A stretch of DNA of 59,106 bases, taken from NCBI GenBank assembly GCA_005191425.1, contig SUPR01000007.1, positions 1 through 59,106 on the forward strand, in the 5' to 3' direction. Below, in pieces: positions 38,121 to 47,403 of this stretch (positions are counted from its first letter, which is position 1; each line of letters opens with the position of its first letter). The position numbers and the translations under genes are program-made. Origin of the DNA: Candidatus Helarchaeota ASGARD archaeon Hel_GB_B (GTDB lineage: Archaea > Asgardarchaeota > Lokiarchaeia > Helarchaeales > HEL-GB-B). The notes below the pieces were generated by a model. That model worked only from the letters and a program-made list of their open reading frames with translations. It did no database searches and had not been told where the DNA came from.

Positions 38121-38441
38121 TTAATCCTCACTAAATAATTTTTCAATATCGAACCTTTTTTTTATTTCAGAATCTAAATAGTTATGAAGTCTTTTAATAG
38201 CAGTTTTATCTAATGAAAAATCCTCAAAATCTTTTTTAGGGAAAAATTTTTTGAGTATTTTTTTCTTTTTTTTAATCTCTACTTCTTCATTCATTTTGTT
38301 TTCATTAATTTCTTCATCTATTAATTTGTTAAGGTCTATCCCCGCAGCTTCTTTAATAAAATTTAAAATTGTATTAAATTGTTCGCTCAAATCTTGAATT
38401 GGTTTGATACTTTCTATTTTAGTTCTATTTTTTGAGATCAA
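38121..38441 (-). CDS. small charged hypothetical protein
   Basis: 106 residues starting with TTG at 38441. It has a helical N-terminal half (F-N-T-I-L-N-F-I-K-E-A-A-G-I-D), a Lys-rich middle (K-K-K-K-K-I-L-K-K-F-F-P-K-K) and a helical end. The composition suggests a soluble nucleic acid- or protein-binding adaptor, but no family is recognised. It follows the 209-residue gene after 57 bp on the same strand and is probably co-transcribed. Confidence 0.4.
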   Translation of the reverse strand: MISKNRTKIESIKPIQDLSEQFNTILNFIKEAAGIDLNKLIDEEINENKMNEEVEIKKKKKILKKFFPKKDFEDFSLDKTAIKRLHNYLDSEIKKRFDIEKLFSED

Positions 38442-38498
38442 TTTAAATATTTCTATTATAAAAATCAGGAATATTAAAATTGTTAAACGAAATAATAT

Positions 38499-39128
38499 TT
38501 AATTAAAATTTGCTATTTCTGTTAAAATATTATCGCTGTCATTTAACTCTTTTTCAAGGTTTAAAGTTAATAAATTATCAATTAATCTAACAAGATATTT
38601 TATAGTAAATTCCAAATAATAAAACAATTTATTCAATAAATTATTTGATAAATCTTCTTGAAATTCATTATTTTCTTTAATATCTTCTAATATATTTAAA
38701 GTAGTTAAAAGATAATCTTCTTGATCTTTTAAAAATTTAGTGAGATCTTTGACTGTTAGATCGGTCTTTCTAATGAATTTAGTGTTTAATTTTTCAATTT
38801 TATGGAATGAAAATCCCGGAATCTTTTTCATTTCATCTAAAATAAATTTAATAGTGTCAGAAATTAAAGAATTTAATTCATTTTTTGTTATATCTGGTGG
38901 TATTGAAAGTTTCGGAATTATACAATTATTAATTAATAATTCAAAATATTTCTCATATTTAAAATCATGTTGTCCTTTAAATAATGCCTCGGAAAATTCT
39001 TTTATTTCTTTATCTTGTTCAAATAATAGTTTGTTTTTAGTATTACTTGGTTTATTTTCTCTAATATATGTTAAAACTGGTAAAGATGATATTAACACAA
39101 CTTCATTTATGTTAATCATTTCACTCAT
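38499..39128 (-). CDS. hypothetical alpha-helical protein
   Basis: 209 residues, nearly all helical, with no membrane span and no recognisable catalytic motif. The start reads M-S-E-M-I-N-I-N-E-V-V-L-I-S-S-L-P-V, and long leucine-rich helices dominate the C-terminal half (L-L-N-K-L-F-Y-Y-L-E-F-T-I-K-Y-L-V-R-L-I-D-N in part). It may form a helical bundle or coiled coil with the small downstream protein. Function unknown. Confidence 0.5.
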   Translation of the reverse strand: MSEMININEVVLISSLPVLTYIRENKPSNTKNKLLFEQDKEIKEFSEALFKGQHDFKYEKYFELLINNCIIPKLSIPPDITKNELNSLISDTIKFILDEMKKIPGFSFHKIEKLNTKFIRKTDLTVKDLTKFLKDQEDYLLTTLNILEDIKENNEFQEDLSNNLLNKLFYYLEFTIKYLVRLIDNLLTLNLEKELNDSDNILTEIANFN

Positions 39129-39346
39129 TATTCATTTACAATTTATAATCTAAATTATAATTTATTCAAAATTCTAAATTAAATTATTATCTTTATTTAA
39201 TAATTTTTATGGTAGGCAATTCAAAATTAACTATAAATTCACAAAAAGAATTTTTGATTAATATTTAATAAAAATGATTATAACATTTTTGAAATTAAAA
39301 TAAGGTGTTTAACTATAAATAATAAAAAAAGAGAGAAAATTAAAAG

Positions 39347-40798
39347 TTAAGATTGCATTTCTTGCCATAATTCTTCTATTTTTTCTAAATTCCAGCGTTT
39401 TTCTAAAAGAAATGGAATTCCACCACAATCTCGAGGTCCAACTATTACTACCTTATTTGCTGAATCCTCGAGTTCACCTTGAAGCCTTGCAGCTAATCCA
39501 GGGATTATTATTCCGTGGTGTTTAACTTTTTCATTGACTTTATATTTTTCAATATGTTCTTTTATGGCATCGACATTAAGATCTCCACCGGCGACCGCAC
39601 ATTCTACACCTATTCCTTCGGTGTCTATTACTAATAGCCATGAAGGAATTCTGCTCTCTTCCAGATCTCCTTTAACTACAAAATAGGTCATTGTATAATT
39701 AGTCGTCAAAAAGAGCGGAGATTCTGGAGTGGGATTGTTTATTTCATATAATCCTGGTTCTACAGCTGGATTGATTCTTGGGTCTGCGTATACATTTTGT
39801 CTAACGACTCCTATAGCGAGCATAAACCAATTTTCTGCTGTATGAAATATTAAAAGATTAGTAGCATGGCTTATTAAAATCGTTCCTAGTTTAGCTTCTT
39901 CATAAGATAAAGTAACTCTTTCACCTAAAGATAGGTTCTTTATATCTTGGTCCATCCAAACTGCTGCAGGTATTCCAATAGTTGGATATCCAATTGATTT
40001 GTCTCCTTTTTCAATCGCCGATTTTTTAAGGATAATATGTCGGCTATATGTTTCACCTATATGTCCTTCACCTGGAATGGTACCTGGGTCGAGTACAATT
40101 TTATTTATACCTGCATTTTCAAGTGAAACGCATAAACTTTTGAGTTCGTCAAGGTCTGTAGAATATACAGTAATAGGCACATCATATTCTAGGGCTAATT
40201 TTGCCATTTCTTTCCAATTTTCTTTGGTGGCTGTATACATCAATGGATTTTTGTTTTTAGTTACCTTTAACCCTGCTTCCATAATTTTTGGGTCTAAGGT
40301 ACACAAGATAATTGGAAGATCAGTAATAGAAAGTACTTTCTTAACAGCTTGAGCAAATGTATCCGGATTTCCCGATAAAGACCTGACAGCAATCCCTTGC
40401 AAATTAATTCTATCACCTAATCTTATCCAGTCATAATTCTTAACAAATTCAGTTCTTTGGATCAGGTCGTCTAAATCTTCATCATTGACATCAACAAAAA
40501 TAGCGGTCGGACTATAATAAGTAAGTTCATGTCTGTATAAGACTTCTTCTCCGCCTATAGATATCTGTTTTTCACCGGTACCAATTTTAATACTAATTAT
40601 TGGAGGAGTTACAAGTTCTTTTAATTTTTTTAATTTTTTAGCGTATTTTTTTTCGCTAAATAATGGTTTACATTCTTTAAGTTCTATTAAATGGTCTAAT
40701 AATTTTACTGCAAAGGACATACATGTTTGTTCTCCACATTGTCCGCAATTGGTCCCGGGTAATAATGGGATAACATTTAAAGGGCTTAATTTTGGCAT
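39347..40798 (-). CDS. cdhE: acetyl-CoA decarbonylase/synthase gamma subunit (corrinoid FeS protein, large)
   Basis: 483 residues. The N-terminal 4Fe-4S site has Cys at 18, 21, 26 and 43 (N-C-G-Q-C-G-E-Q-T-C, then a 16-residue spacer). A TIM barrel for the methyl donor and a C-terminal cobamide-binding region (H-H-G-I-I-I-P-G-L-A-A-R; V-G-P-R-D-C-G-G-I-P) follow. It carries the methyl group on cobalt between the tetrahydropterin and the acetyl-CoA synthase. Last gene of the cdh operon, with a strong ribosome-binding site (GGAGG about nine bases before ATG). Confidence 0.96.
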   Translation of the reverse strand: MPKLSPLNVIPLLPGTNCGQCGEQTCMSFAVKLLDHLIELKECKPLFSEKKYAKKLKKLKELVTPPIISIKIGTGEKQISIGGEEVLYRHELTYYSPTAIFVDVNDEDLDDLIQRTEFVKNYDWIRLGDRINLQGIAVRSLSGNPDTFAQAVKKVLSITDLPIILCTLDPKIMEAGLKVTKNKNPLMYTATKENWKEMAKLALEYDVPITVYSTDLDELKSLCVSLENAGINKIVLDPGTIPGEGHIGETYSRHIILKKSAIEKGDKSIGYPTIGIPAAVWMDQDIKNLSLGERVTLSYEEAKLGTILISHATNLLIFHTAENWFMLAIGVVRQNVYADPRINPAVEPGLYEINNPTPESPLFLTTNYTMTYFVVKGDLEESRIPSWLLVIDTEGIGVECAVAGGDLNVDAIKEHIEKYKVNEKVKHHGIIIPGLAARLQGELEDSANKVVIVGPRDCGGIPFLLEKRWNLEKIEELWQEMQS

Positions 40799-40814
40799 TT
40801 TTATTTTTCCTCCT

Positions 40815-42050
40815 TTATTTCATAGTAATCCATTTTAGTCCATCTACTGGTTTTGATGGCTTAGGTGCGGATAATTTTTCAATAATATCTTTAAAACCTG
40901 CAACAGATCCTGGGTGGAGCATCATTGCCAAATCAAGGCCTACAATTGAAAGAATGAAGGCTGTCAAAATTTCCCATAATGGGCCTCTGAATGCTCGTGG
41001 ACCCCATTCTGGTCTAAGTTTATCTGCCATAAAAGCTTCTCGAGCTCCCCAAGCATTAGTAGTACCTCCACTCATTGGGAATGCAAGCGTTTCTTCTCCT
41101 TTTAATCCGCTTAATCTCATTCTTTCATAAACTGAAAAGCTATATTCAATTCCATAACCTAAAGGTCCAACCGTTGGATCCATTACAATTAAATCTTTAG
41201 AAAGACCCATATCTAAAATCTCTGAGTTTAATTTCTTCTGGTTATTCACGTCTAATTGAGTCCATGATAAAACTATTTGGTCATATTTTTTTGCAACAGG
41301 AACAATTTTTTCATATGTATCTAATTCAACTGAACTCAACATAAAACGATTCCCTGCAATCATATCAGCAACACCAGTAAAAAGTTCTACATCTTTTCTA
41401 TGATTACCAGAACCCCCAATTATAATTGGAACATCAACTGCATCCATTACCTGTTCGAGGTGTTCTAATGCTTGTCTAACGCTTTGGTTTCCACCTTCTT
41501 TTTCAGGTAAAGTAGGGTCTGTCCCGATAAAATGGAGTGTAATCATATCCGCTCCAAATTCTTCAACATGTTTCTTTGCCCATAGCCCTGGGTTTGTAGA
41601 AACATCTGGATTTAGAAAATGTTCTTTGACGGGTTTGCTTAATCTTAAAATTGATGGTCTTTCTTTTGTGTGGATAGGTACATCAAAAACATCAGCAGTT
41701 ACAACTGGTCTATTTGGGTTTTTTCCAAGAAAACTATAGAAGGGCGGATATTTTTCGCCACCAATGACTACATTTTTTCCACCTTTTCTTTTAAAAGTAA
41801 TTACATTAATTTCAGAGGGATAATCTTCAGTAATGGTCGCAAGCTTTGAATCTTTCCAGACAAATTCTGCGCGTTTTGCAATAGGTTGTAACATTTGAGT
41901 GGCCATCGTGGCTGCTTGATAGCCTGCAGCCTTAGGTGGCCTAAGTACTAAACTATCAATAAAAAATTGAATGTCTTTAAATATTGCAACTCCTGTTTCA
42001 TCGAATAATTTTTCTAAATCATTCATAAATTCTTCTGGGTCTCGACTCAT
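40815..42050 (-). CDS. cdhD: acetyl-CoA decarbonylase/synthase delta subunit (corrinoid FeS protein, small)
   Basis: 411 residues, TIM-barrel partner of CdhE. Visible blocks include G-G-E-K-Y-P-P-F-Y, a short D-M-I-T-L-H-F-I-G-T-D-P segment, I-I-I-G-G-S-G-N-H-R-K-D, M-D-P-T-V-G-P-L-G-Y-G-I-E-Y and a late G-A-R-E-A-F-M-A-D. Compared with methanogen CdhD the protein begins almost directly at the barrel and lacks the short acidic N-terminal segment; a 35-codon gene just upstream may supply that piece. GGTGAT precedes the ATG by six bases. It follows cdhC with the microgene between. Confidence 0.95.
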   Translation of the reverse strand: MSRDPEEFMNDLEKLFDETGVAIFKDIQFFIDSLVLRPPKAAGYQAATMATQMLQPIAKRAEFVWKDSKLATITEDYPSEINVITFKRKGGKNVVIGGEKYPPFYSFLGKNPNRPVVTADVFDVPIHTKERPSILRLSKPVKEHFLNPDVSTNPGLWAKKHVEEFGADMITLHFIGTDPTLPEKEGGNQSVRQALEHLEQVMDAVDVPIIIGGSGNHRKDVELFTGVADMIAGNRFMLSSVELDTYEKIVPVAKKYDQIVLSWTQLDVNNQKKLNSEILDMGLSKDLIVMDPTVGPLGYGIEYSFSVYERMRLSGLKGEETLAFPMSGGTTNAWGAREAFMADKLRPEWGPRAFRGPLWEILTAFILSIVGLDLAMMLHPGSVAGFKDIIEKLSAPKPSKPVDGLKWITMK

Positions 42051-42066
42051 CGAAAATCACCAATTA

Positions 42067-42174
42067 TTAAATCTCTAATCCTAATTCATCTGTTTCAATC
42101 TGAATATTCTTTAAAACTATCTCATCTATATTGTCTAGCAGTTCGTCTAATTTTGATAGAAAATTTTCTGACAT
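42067..42174 (-). CDS. 35-residue acidic microprotein between cdhC and cdhD
   Basis: A short frame from ATG 42174 to TAA 42067. GGAGAA (42182-42187) stands seven bases before the ATG, right after the cdhC stop, so it looks properly translated. The peptide starts M-S-E-N-F-L-S-K-L-D-E-L-L and ends with I-E-T-D-E-L-G-L-E-I: a leucine helix followed by a possible strand. My recollection is that methanogen CdhD proteins start with a segment of similar type, so this may be a detached N-terminal piece of the delta subunit. It could also be an unrelated assembly factor. Strand, position and ribosome-binding site support a real gene. Confidence 0.6.
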   Translation of the reverse strand: MSENFLSKLDELLDNIDEIVLKNIQIETDELGLEI

Positions 42175-42181
42175 CTTAAAT

Positions 42182-42187
42182 TTCTCC
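42182..42187 (-). promoter_or_regulatory. ribosome-binding site of the cdhC-cdhD microgene
   Basis: GGAGAA on the minus strand, seven bases before the ATG and three bases after the cdhC stop. It is the main argument that the 35-codon frame is translated. Confidence 0.6.
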
Positions 42188-42189
42188 AA

Positions 42190-43686
42190 TTATTTTTTCT
42201 TCTTTTTTGCAGGTTTAATTCGCTTGATGACCATTTCATCGGCAATTATCTTTGCATTCTTAAAGGTAATTTTCCATTGTGCACCAGCTCCACCGCCTAA
42301 GGCACCTAAAGGTAATTGTAATTGTCCTACAAGTGGAATTCCGACACCAGTACCCATTTGAACTGGCATTGTTTGTTGATATGTAATTTGTTGTCCTTGT
42401 GGTACCATCATAGCTTCTTCTTCTTCCTCCTCTTCTTCTTCCTCTTCAACCCAATCTTTTACAACTGGGTGGTCAACGCTCTTTAAAAATGCTTTTAATT
42501 CGTCTATAGTGGGCGCATTCTTTTCCGTAGCAATCTTATCTCTGATATCTTCGGGAATATCATTTTCAACTCGTTCTTTTATATTTGAAGGTAACCAAAC
42601 AATTTTATTCCAGCCACCATCTGCGGAGAAAAGTTTAGGTGATCTTAAATATTCTATTGCAATACCTACAAAGCCTTCTACTTGTTTTCCACCACCAGTT
42701 GAGTTTGCCATTGTACTGAAACGTAGACCATTAACTGTTTCTCCTTTAAAATTACGATCAACTATCCCTATACCCGCTACTTCGGGGATATAAAATGCAA
42801 TAGCCTCAAAGCAACCGCATGAAGTATGATTATAGGGACTTAAAATTGTATATAAATGTACTCTATCGATTTCACCCAGTGACTTTTTCTTTGTAATTTC
42901 ATTTACACCTGTAAATTCTCCTTTTATTTCATCGATACATTCTCCTTTTTCAATAGCAAAATTTGGTCCTTTTGGATCAACTTTTGAAGCAGCTCTTGCA
43001 TCAAACCAGTTAATTGCACCGCATAAGGAGATTCTTTCAGGTGTTATTGTACATACATGTGTTGGTGCGAAACTCTGACATAATGTACATCCATAGAACA
43101 AATCGACATCTTCATCTTTCATGCCCCTTGCTCTAGAATCCCTTGCTTCATAAATCTCCATAGCTTTTTCGTACCAAGTTTTAATTTCCTTTGGGTCTGT
43201 AAAGATAGTTACTTGAATTTTTTCAATTACTTTTGAGAATTCTGATTTATACAATCTAATGAGAACTTTTCCCCAATATTCGAGAGTATCAAAGCCTTTT
43301 TTGTATGATGATTTTGATAATCGCATCCAGATATCGTATCTTTGATTCAAATGCATTAAACCTTCGATATAATTAGTAAATTCGTGAATTCTTCTTTCTA
43401 AGACAGCTTCTAAGTCTTTTTCGACCAACCTACCAGCTACTTCTACGATAATACCGATGGGATAAGTTTTACCCTCTTCTAAGTCTTTTAAATCAGGACC
43501 TACAATAGTAACTTTTTCATCTTCAATTTCGTTCATTTCACGAGCTAATACCAGTTCAAATTTTTCCTTAATTTTGCCTCCGCCAAGTTCTACTTGCATT
43601 TGTTTTCCTCTGACTCGTTCGCCTTCATAAATTAATCCAACATCTACAGGGATATCAGAAAACATTCCAGATTCTTCATCACTCAT
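42190..43686 (-). CDS. cdhC: acetyl-CoA synthase, ACDS beta subunit (archaeal form)
   Basis: 498 residues, the short archaeal form without the bacterial AcsB N-terminal domain. A-cluster cysteines fit the known pattern: C200-T-L-C203, C212, C222, and the C290-G-C292 that binds the Ni pair. The C-terminus has a run of about ten Glu, a Gln/Pro/Met/Gly-rich linker and a small beta domain ending in K-K-K-K-K, as in methanogen CdhC. It joins methyl, CO and CoA into acetyl-CoA, or the reverse. GGAGTTGAT precedes the ATG. The nickel-loading CooC-type ATPase often found after cdhC in methanogens is absent. Confidence 0.97.
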   Translation of the reverse strand: MSDEESGMFSDIPVDVGLIYEGERVRGKQMQVELGGGKIKEKFELVLAREMNEIEDEKVTIVGPDLKDLEEGKTYPIGIIVEVAGRLVEKDLEAVLERRIHEFTNYIEGLMHLNQRYDIWMRLSKSSYKKGFDTLEYWGKVLIRLYKSEFSKVIEKIQVTIFTDPKEIKTWYEKAMEIYEARDSRARGMKDEDVDLFYGCTLCQSFAPTHVCTITPERISLCGAINWFDARAASKVDPKGPNFAIEKGECIDEIKGEFTGVNEITKKKSLGEIDRVHLYTILSPYNHTSCGCFEAIAFYIPEVAGIGIVDRNFKGETVNGLRFSTMANSTGGGKQVEGFVGIAIEYLRSPKLFSADGGWNKIVWLPSNIKERVENDIPEDIRDKIATEKNAPTIDELKAFLKSVDHPVVKDWVEEEEEEEEEEEAMMVPQGQQITYQQTMPVQMGTGVGIPLVGQLQLPLGALGGGAGAQWKITFKNAKIIADEMVIKRIKPAKKKKK

Positions 43687-43727
43687 TATTCTATCAACTC
43701 CAAATTAAATAAATTAAATATAAAAAA

Positions 43728-44282
43728 TCACTCCATTATAAGTTTGACTATATCATTAATTGCTTTTTTCCATTCCTCGACCTTAAAGTTTGCAAGACAA
43801 AATGACGCATTTGGTTGGAAGTATCTATCTAAAGAAATTCCTTTTGACCATTTATAAGAAAAATGCTTCATTGCACTGAACATCTGGGATTGTAAATAAT
43901 AGACCATTGCAGCAATTATAACCCAGTCATAATGTCCTTTGCCGTCAAATCCCTTCCAATTTTCATCACAGACTCTATGGATAACATTAGAAACTGACAT
44001 TATTGCAACTGGTTTTATATCTTTTTCAACAAATGTCTTTGCAACTTCCGTTGTAGCGACTACTGGAATTTTTTTCTTTTTAACTAATTCGACTAGTAGG
44101 TCTAAATATGTTTTACCATTTCCAATATCAACATCATATTCATAACCACCCACTATTAAAAGAGGCCTTTTTGCTTTCTTAATTATTTTACCTATTATTT
44201 CTGGTTTATAAACTGGTGTTCCAGCAATTGGGCCATTAATATGGGTGGGTCTCCAAGGTTTTATTTTAAAAATCTTGATCAT
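43728..44282 (-). CDS. cdhB: ACDS/CODH epsilon subunit
   Basis: 184 residues, the archaeal epsilon subunit that binds CdhA and may help ferredoxin or FAD electron transfer. The Rossmann-like pattern R-P-L-L-I-V-G-G-Y-E and the N-terminal W-R-P-T-H-I-N-G-P-I-A-G-T-P are typical. The start is unusual: GGAGATGAT, a near-perfect anti-Shine-Dalgarno complement, includes the ATG at 44282 itself. An ATT codon at 44271-44273 stands at the spacing other genes here use, so the true start may be ATT. Confidence 0.93.
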   Translation of the reverse strand: MIKIFKIKPWRPTHINGPIAGTPVYKPEIIGKIIKKAKRPLLIVGGYEYDVDIGNGKTYLDLLVELVKKKKIPVVATTEVAKTFVEKDIKPVAIMSVSNVIHRVCDENWKGFDGKGHYDWVIIAAMVYYLQSQMFSAMKHFSYKWSKGISLDRYFQPNASFCLANFKVEEWKKAINDIVKLIME

Positions 44283-44291
44283 CTCCTTTTA

Positions 44292-46637
44292 TTATTTTTT
44301 CTTTTTTATTAATCTAGGCAAGTTTGTTGGGTCTGGAATAGATTTTTCCTTCCAACCTTTTTCTTTCAACATTTTCATTATTTCTGATTTAAAGGTCAGT
44401 GGGATATCTGCTTCTACTCTGATAAACTTCCATACATCGTCTGGCATAGTACCATATATCTTTTTATGTAAGTCTATCCAGTGTGTCAATTTTACTGCTC
44501 TACCTTTAAAGTTGTCAGCAGGTCTTATACATAATTTTGCAGCCATTACAGTTGCCTCATCAATTGTTTCACATGACATTATCAAATTTTCAGGTGCAGG
44601 TCCAATTTTGAATTTTTCTCCAGTTCTTGCATCATGAATAAACCAAGCATCTTCATTATAGGTTTTACCAAGGTATTGTCTTCTATATTTTGATCCATGC
44701 GGGCCAACAATTGCTGGGACTCCAAAAGCATTGAACCCAGTTGCAATTGAGGCAGCCTTCTGAGACATAGCGCCCCATGATATACCAACAGCACCAATCC
44801 TATTGAGTATATAATCTGCAATTTCTTCGAAATTTCCTCTTAGATTTCTTCTTGCAAATATACTCGCTACTTTAATACAAGCTCCTGAGATATGCGCATT
44901 TGACACACAGGAACCTATATTACAAAGGCCTCCTGCATCGAAAACACCTGGATATTTTTCATATAAGGTGAGTCCATCTTCAGTTCTGTATCGACCAAGA
45001 TCCATAGCATGACACCCTGTCGCAACTACAATATATCTTCTTTTTAAGAACTCTTCAGCTAGTCTTGCCACTTCCATATTACCATTTGGTAAATTTCCAC
45101 ACCCAATAAGAGCTATAATACCTGGTATTTCGCCAAGGACTAATGGAGCTCCAACAGCTCTAATTTCAGTATCCTTTACAGGGCCTCTTCCAGCTCTAAT
45201 CTTCCATTTTTCATTTCTAACATTTTTCTGCCACGATTGAATTATCATTCCAGTAACTGGGATTCCATTTGGACATGCGTCTTCGCAACGGCCACAAGCC
45301 AAACACGATTCATATAATCCTTCAAGTTTGGTAAAATCACCTGATTGAGCAGCAATTACTGCTTCTGTTGTATAAAGGTTATTTGGACATGCTCTTTGAC
45401 AATTAAAGCAACCTGAACATTTCTTTGCAATTTCGATCATTTCTTTATCAGTTGGAAGATTTCTTTGTTTCTTTCTTATTGGGAACATTTTTTCAACTGT
45501 TTTAACAGCAACTCTTGAAGCTTTTTCAGTATCGAAAATTAAGACAGCATCTCTTTTTCCGGCTACAAGTTCTTCTACTAATTTATCTTCATCTTCATGA
45601 GTACTATCTGGAAGTCCATGACATGCTTTTTCATTCCATGCAATTACTCTTGCATTAATTGCTTTGGCTTCTTCAATAATATCTGTTCTAATACATTGTT
45701 CATCAACCATAATAACATCTGGAAGTCCTGACCTTACAATTCTTAATTGATAAGTAATTGGTCCAATAATTTTGGCACCAAAATCATATCTAGTACTATC
45801 AAGTGCAGTGCAGCAGATTCCACCAAGTTCAATTGTTCCATACTTGCCTGTTTCCTTTAAATAATCGACAATTTCTATTGCTCCTGCAACATTATGTCCT
45901 ATTAATAATAAGAAAGGCTTATCTTTATCGATTACTCCTAGTCCTAGATCTACTAATGGTGCGTCTTCATCTCCCTTAGGGAAATTATAGGCAACTATTT
46001 GAACTAAATCTGCGACTTCCATTCCCACGTGGTCGTAAACTGATACGAGCAAAGCTTTTGCTTCATAATCTATTGCAGCGCTCTCTTGTCCAGTGTGAGT
46101 ACTTGCAAGTGTGTGCATAATTTCAGTTTCAGTTTGATTTAACGCTACTTCTAAATCTTTTATTATTCTTGGTTTAATTCCAATAACGGTTCTGACAACA
46201 GGAGCTTCTAATTCAATTTCAGTTCCCATATCTATAGGAACATTTCGACCAAATTTTTCAATCAAATGATGTAATAAATGTCTTGAATGACCACAATGAC
46301 AGCTAGCCCCTATACAGCAAGCTATAGTAACAAATCTTGCTTGTTGAGTAGGAAGAGTTAAGCCACAAGCACCGTGTTTTTCACGGCTAAGATCACATTT
46401 TCCAAAAGTACATAAGCAACAATAATCGCAAACTGGTGCATAGAATGGAGGATATCTTCTTAAAAGAATGTGAAACCAATTTCTCAAATCGACCAGTTCT
46501 GGCATTGGATGCGGCCCTTGAGGTTCTTCAGTCCATTCTTCTACTGGAAGTTCTCGTATATTAATTTGCAGACCTTTTACTTTTATATTTGGTGTAGATA
46601 GTGAATCAAATTTAAAAGTTGCACTTTCTTTAGCCAA
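44292..46637 (-). CDS. cdhA: CO dehydrogenase, ACDS alpha subunit
   Basis: 781 residues, the normal archaeal length. The N-terminal cysteine cluster (C-D-Y-C-C-L-C, F-G-K-C-D-L) builds the B/D clusters. Two ferredoxin-like 4Fe-4S motifs lie near residues 410-460 (C-S-G-C-F-N-C-Q-R-A-C-P and C-L-A-C-G-R-C-E-D-A-C-P); these distinguish CdhA from bacterial AcsA/CooS. C-cluster ligands include H-C-G-H-S-R, G-G-I-C-C-T, A-L-I-G-C-G and N-I-G-S-C-V. It interconverts CO and CO2 with ferredoxin. The start is TTG 46637, preceded by GGAGTGAT; it is the first gene of the operon. Confidence 0.97.
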   Translation of the reverse strand: MAKESATFKFDSLSTPNIKVKGLQINIRELPVEEWTEEPQGPHPMPELVDLRNWFHILLRRYPPFYAPVCDYCCLCTFGKCDLSREKHGACGLTLPTQQARFVTIACCIGASCHCGHSRHLLHHLIEKFGRNVPIDMGTEIELEAPVVRTVIGIKPRIIKDLEVALNQTETEIMHTLASTHTGQESAAIDYEAKALLVSVYDHVGMEVADLVQIVAYNFPKGDEDAPLVDLGLGVIDKDKPFLLLIGHNVAGAIEIVDYLKETGKYGTIELGGICCTALDSTRYDFGAKIIGPITYQLRIVRSGLPDVIMVDEQCIRTDIIEEAKAINARVIAWNEKACHGLPDSTHEDEDKLVEELVAGKRDAVLIFDTEKASRVAVKTVEKMFPIRKKQRNLPTDKEMIEIAKKCSGCFNCQRACPNNLYTTEAVIAAQSGDFTKLEGLYESCLACGRCEDACPNGIPVTGMIIQSWQKNVRNEKWKIRAGRGPVKDTEIRAVGAPLVLGEIPGIIALIGCGNLPNGNMEVARLAEEFLKRRYIVVATGCHAMDLGRYRTEDGLTLYEKYPGVFDAGGLCNIGSCVSNAHISGACIKVASIFARRNLRGNFEEIADYILNRIGAVGISWGAMSQKAASIATGFNAFGVPAIVGPHGSKYRRQYLGKTYNEDAWFIHDARTGEKFKIGPAPENLIMSCETIDEATVMAAKLCIRPADNFKGRAVKLTHWIDLHKKIYGTMPDDVWKFIRVEADIPLTFKSEIMKMLKEKGWKEKSIPDPTNLPRLIKKKK

Positions 46638-46641
46638 TTAA

Positions 46642-46649
46642 ATCACTCC
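46642..46649 (-). promoter_or_regulatory. strong ribosome-binding site fixing the cdhA TTG start
   Basis: GGAGTGAT on the minus strand ends four bases before TTG 46637. It complements the archaeal 16S 3' end and supports TTG as the true start. Confidence 0.75.
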
Positions 46650-46706
46650 ATATTTTTCAACTTTATTTTTAAAAATTTTATTATAACATTTATCCGATTT
46701 AGTGGA

Positions 46707-46722
46707 TTATTTAAAATTTTTT
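46707..46722 (-). promoter_or_regulatory. possible TATA box and BRE for the cdh operon
   Basis: On the minus strand an A-run is followed by TTTTAAATAA (46707-46716), about 70 bases before the cdhA start. A transcript starting some 25 bases further would have a leader of about 45 bases. In DNA this AT-rich the match is weak evidence. Confidence 0.3.
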
Positions 46723-47403
46723 TCTCAAATGTTTAATCTGACAATTGTATCTTGTTTTTAATATTAATATTAATTTTCTGTCTAAAAATTCAACTAGAAT
46801 TAATAAAAACTTTTCCGAAATTAGAGTGGAAGTGACTCGGTAATAAAGATGTTAATAATGTTTAATAGACTGCTTATTTACAAATTAAAATAGTAAAAAG
46901 CAATAAAAAACTAAATTATATAATTAAAAGTTCAATTAATAATAAATTTTTTTTATAAAATTTTCTTGAATAATTTAACGAGTTCAAGTTTTTTTAATAA
47001 TTAAGAGTTACAATTATAAAATTTTAATCATTTAAATGCCATAAATTATAAAATACATGTTAAATTTTTTAGGTATAATTTTTCTAAAAATTATAACAAA
47101 TTTATTAATAATGATATCTTAATAAAGCTGATTTCCATTAAAAAATAAGAAAAAATGGAGTTTATAGATATTAATTAAGTTTATAATTAATTATTTTTTT
47201 ATTTTTTAGCGAGAATTTTTTGGTATAAATTATTTTTTTAATGAGTGGACTTAAATGAAATTAGTCAAAATAAATTAAGAATGAGTTATTAATTAATTTA
47301 ATAAATAAAAAGGATCAATTATAAAATTAATGTTAAAAAAAGAGTATTATAAAAAAAATCAAAATATTATAGATTTTTGATCCTAATAATAAAGTGATAA
47401 ACA
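46723..47403. other. long intergenic region, no gene seen
   Basis: Nearly 700 bases of very AT-rich DNA between the divergent cdh operon and the aldehyde oxidoreductase region. No RNA gene, array or convincing reading frame was found. It presumably holds promoters in both directions. Confidence 0.45.

Noticed and set aside
42131..42361. 76-codon plus-strand frame across the cdhC end and microgene
   Set aside because: It runs antisense through the cdhC C-terminal domain; the minus-strand microgene has a far better ribosome-binding site.
44582..44821. 79-codon minus-strand frame inside cdhA
   Set aside because: Alternative frame of the conserved cdhA gene.
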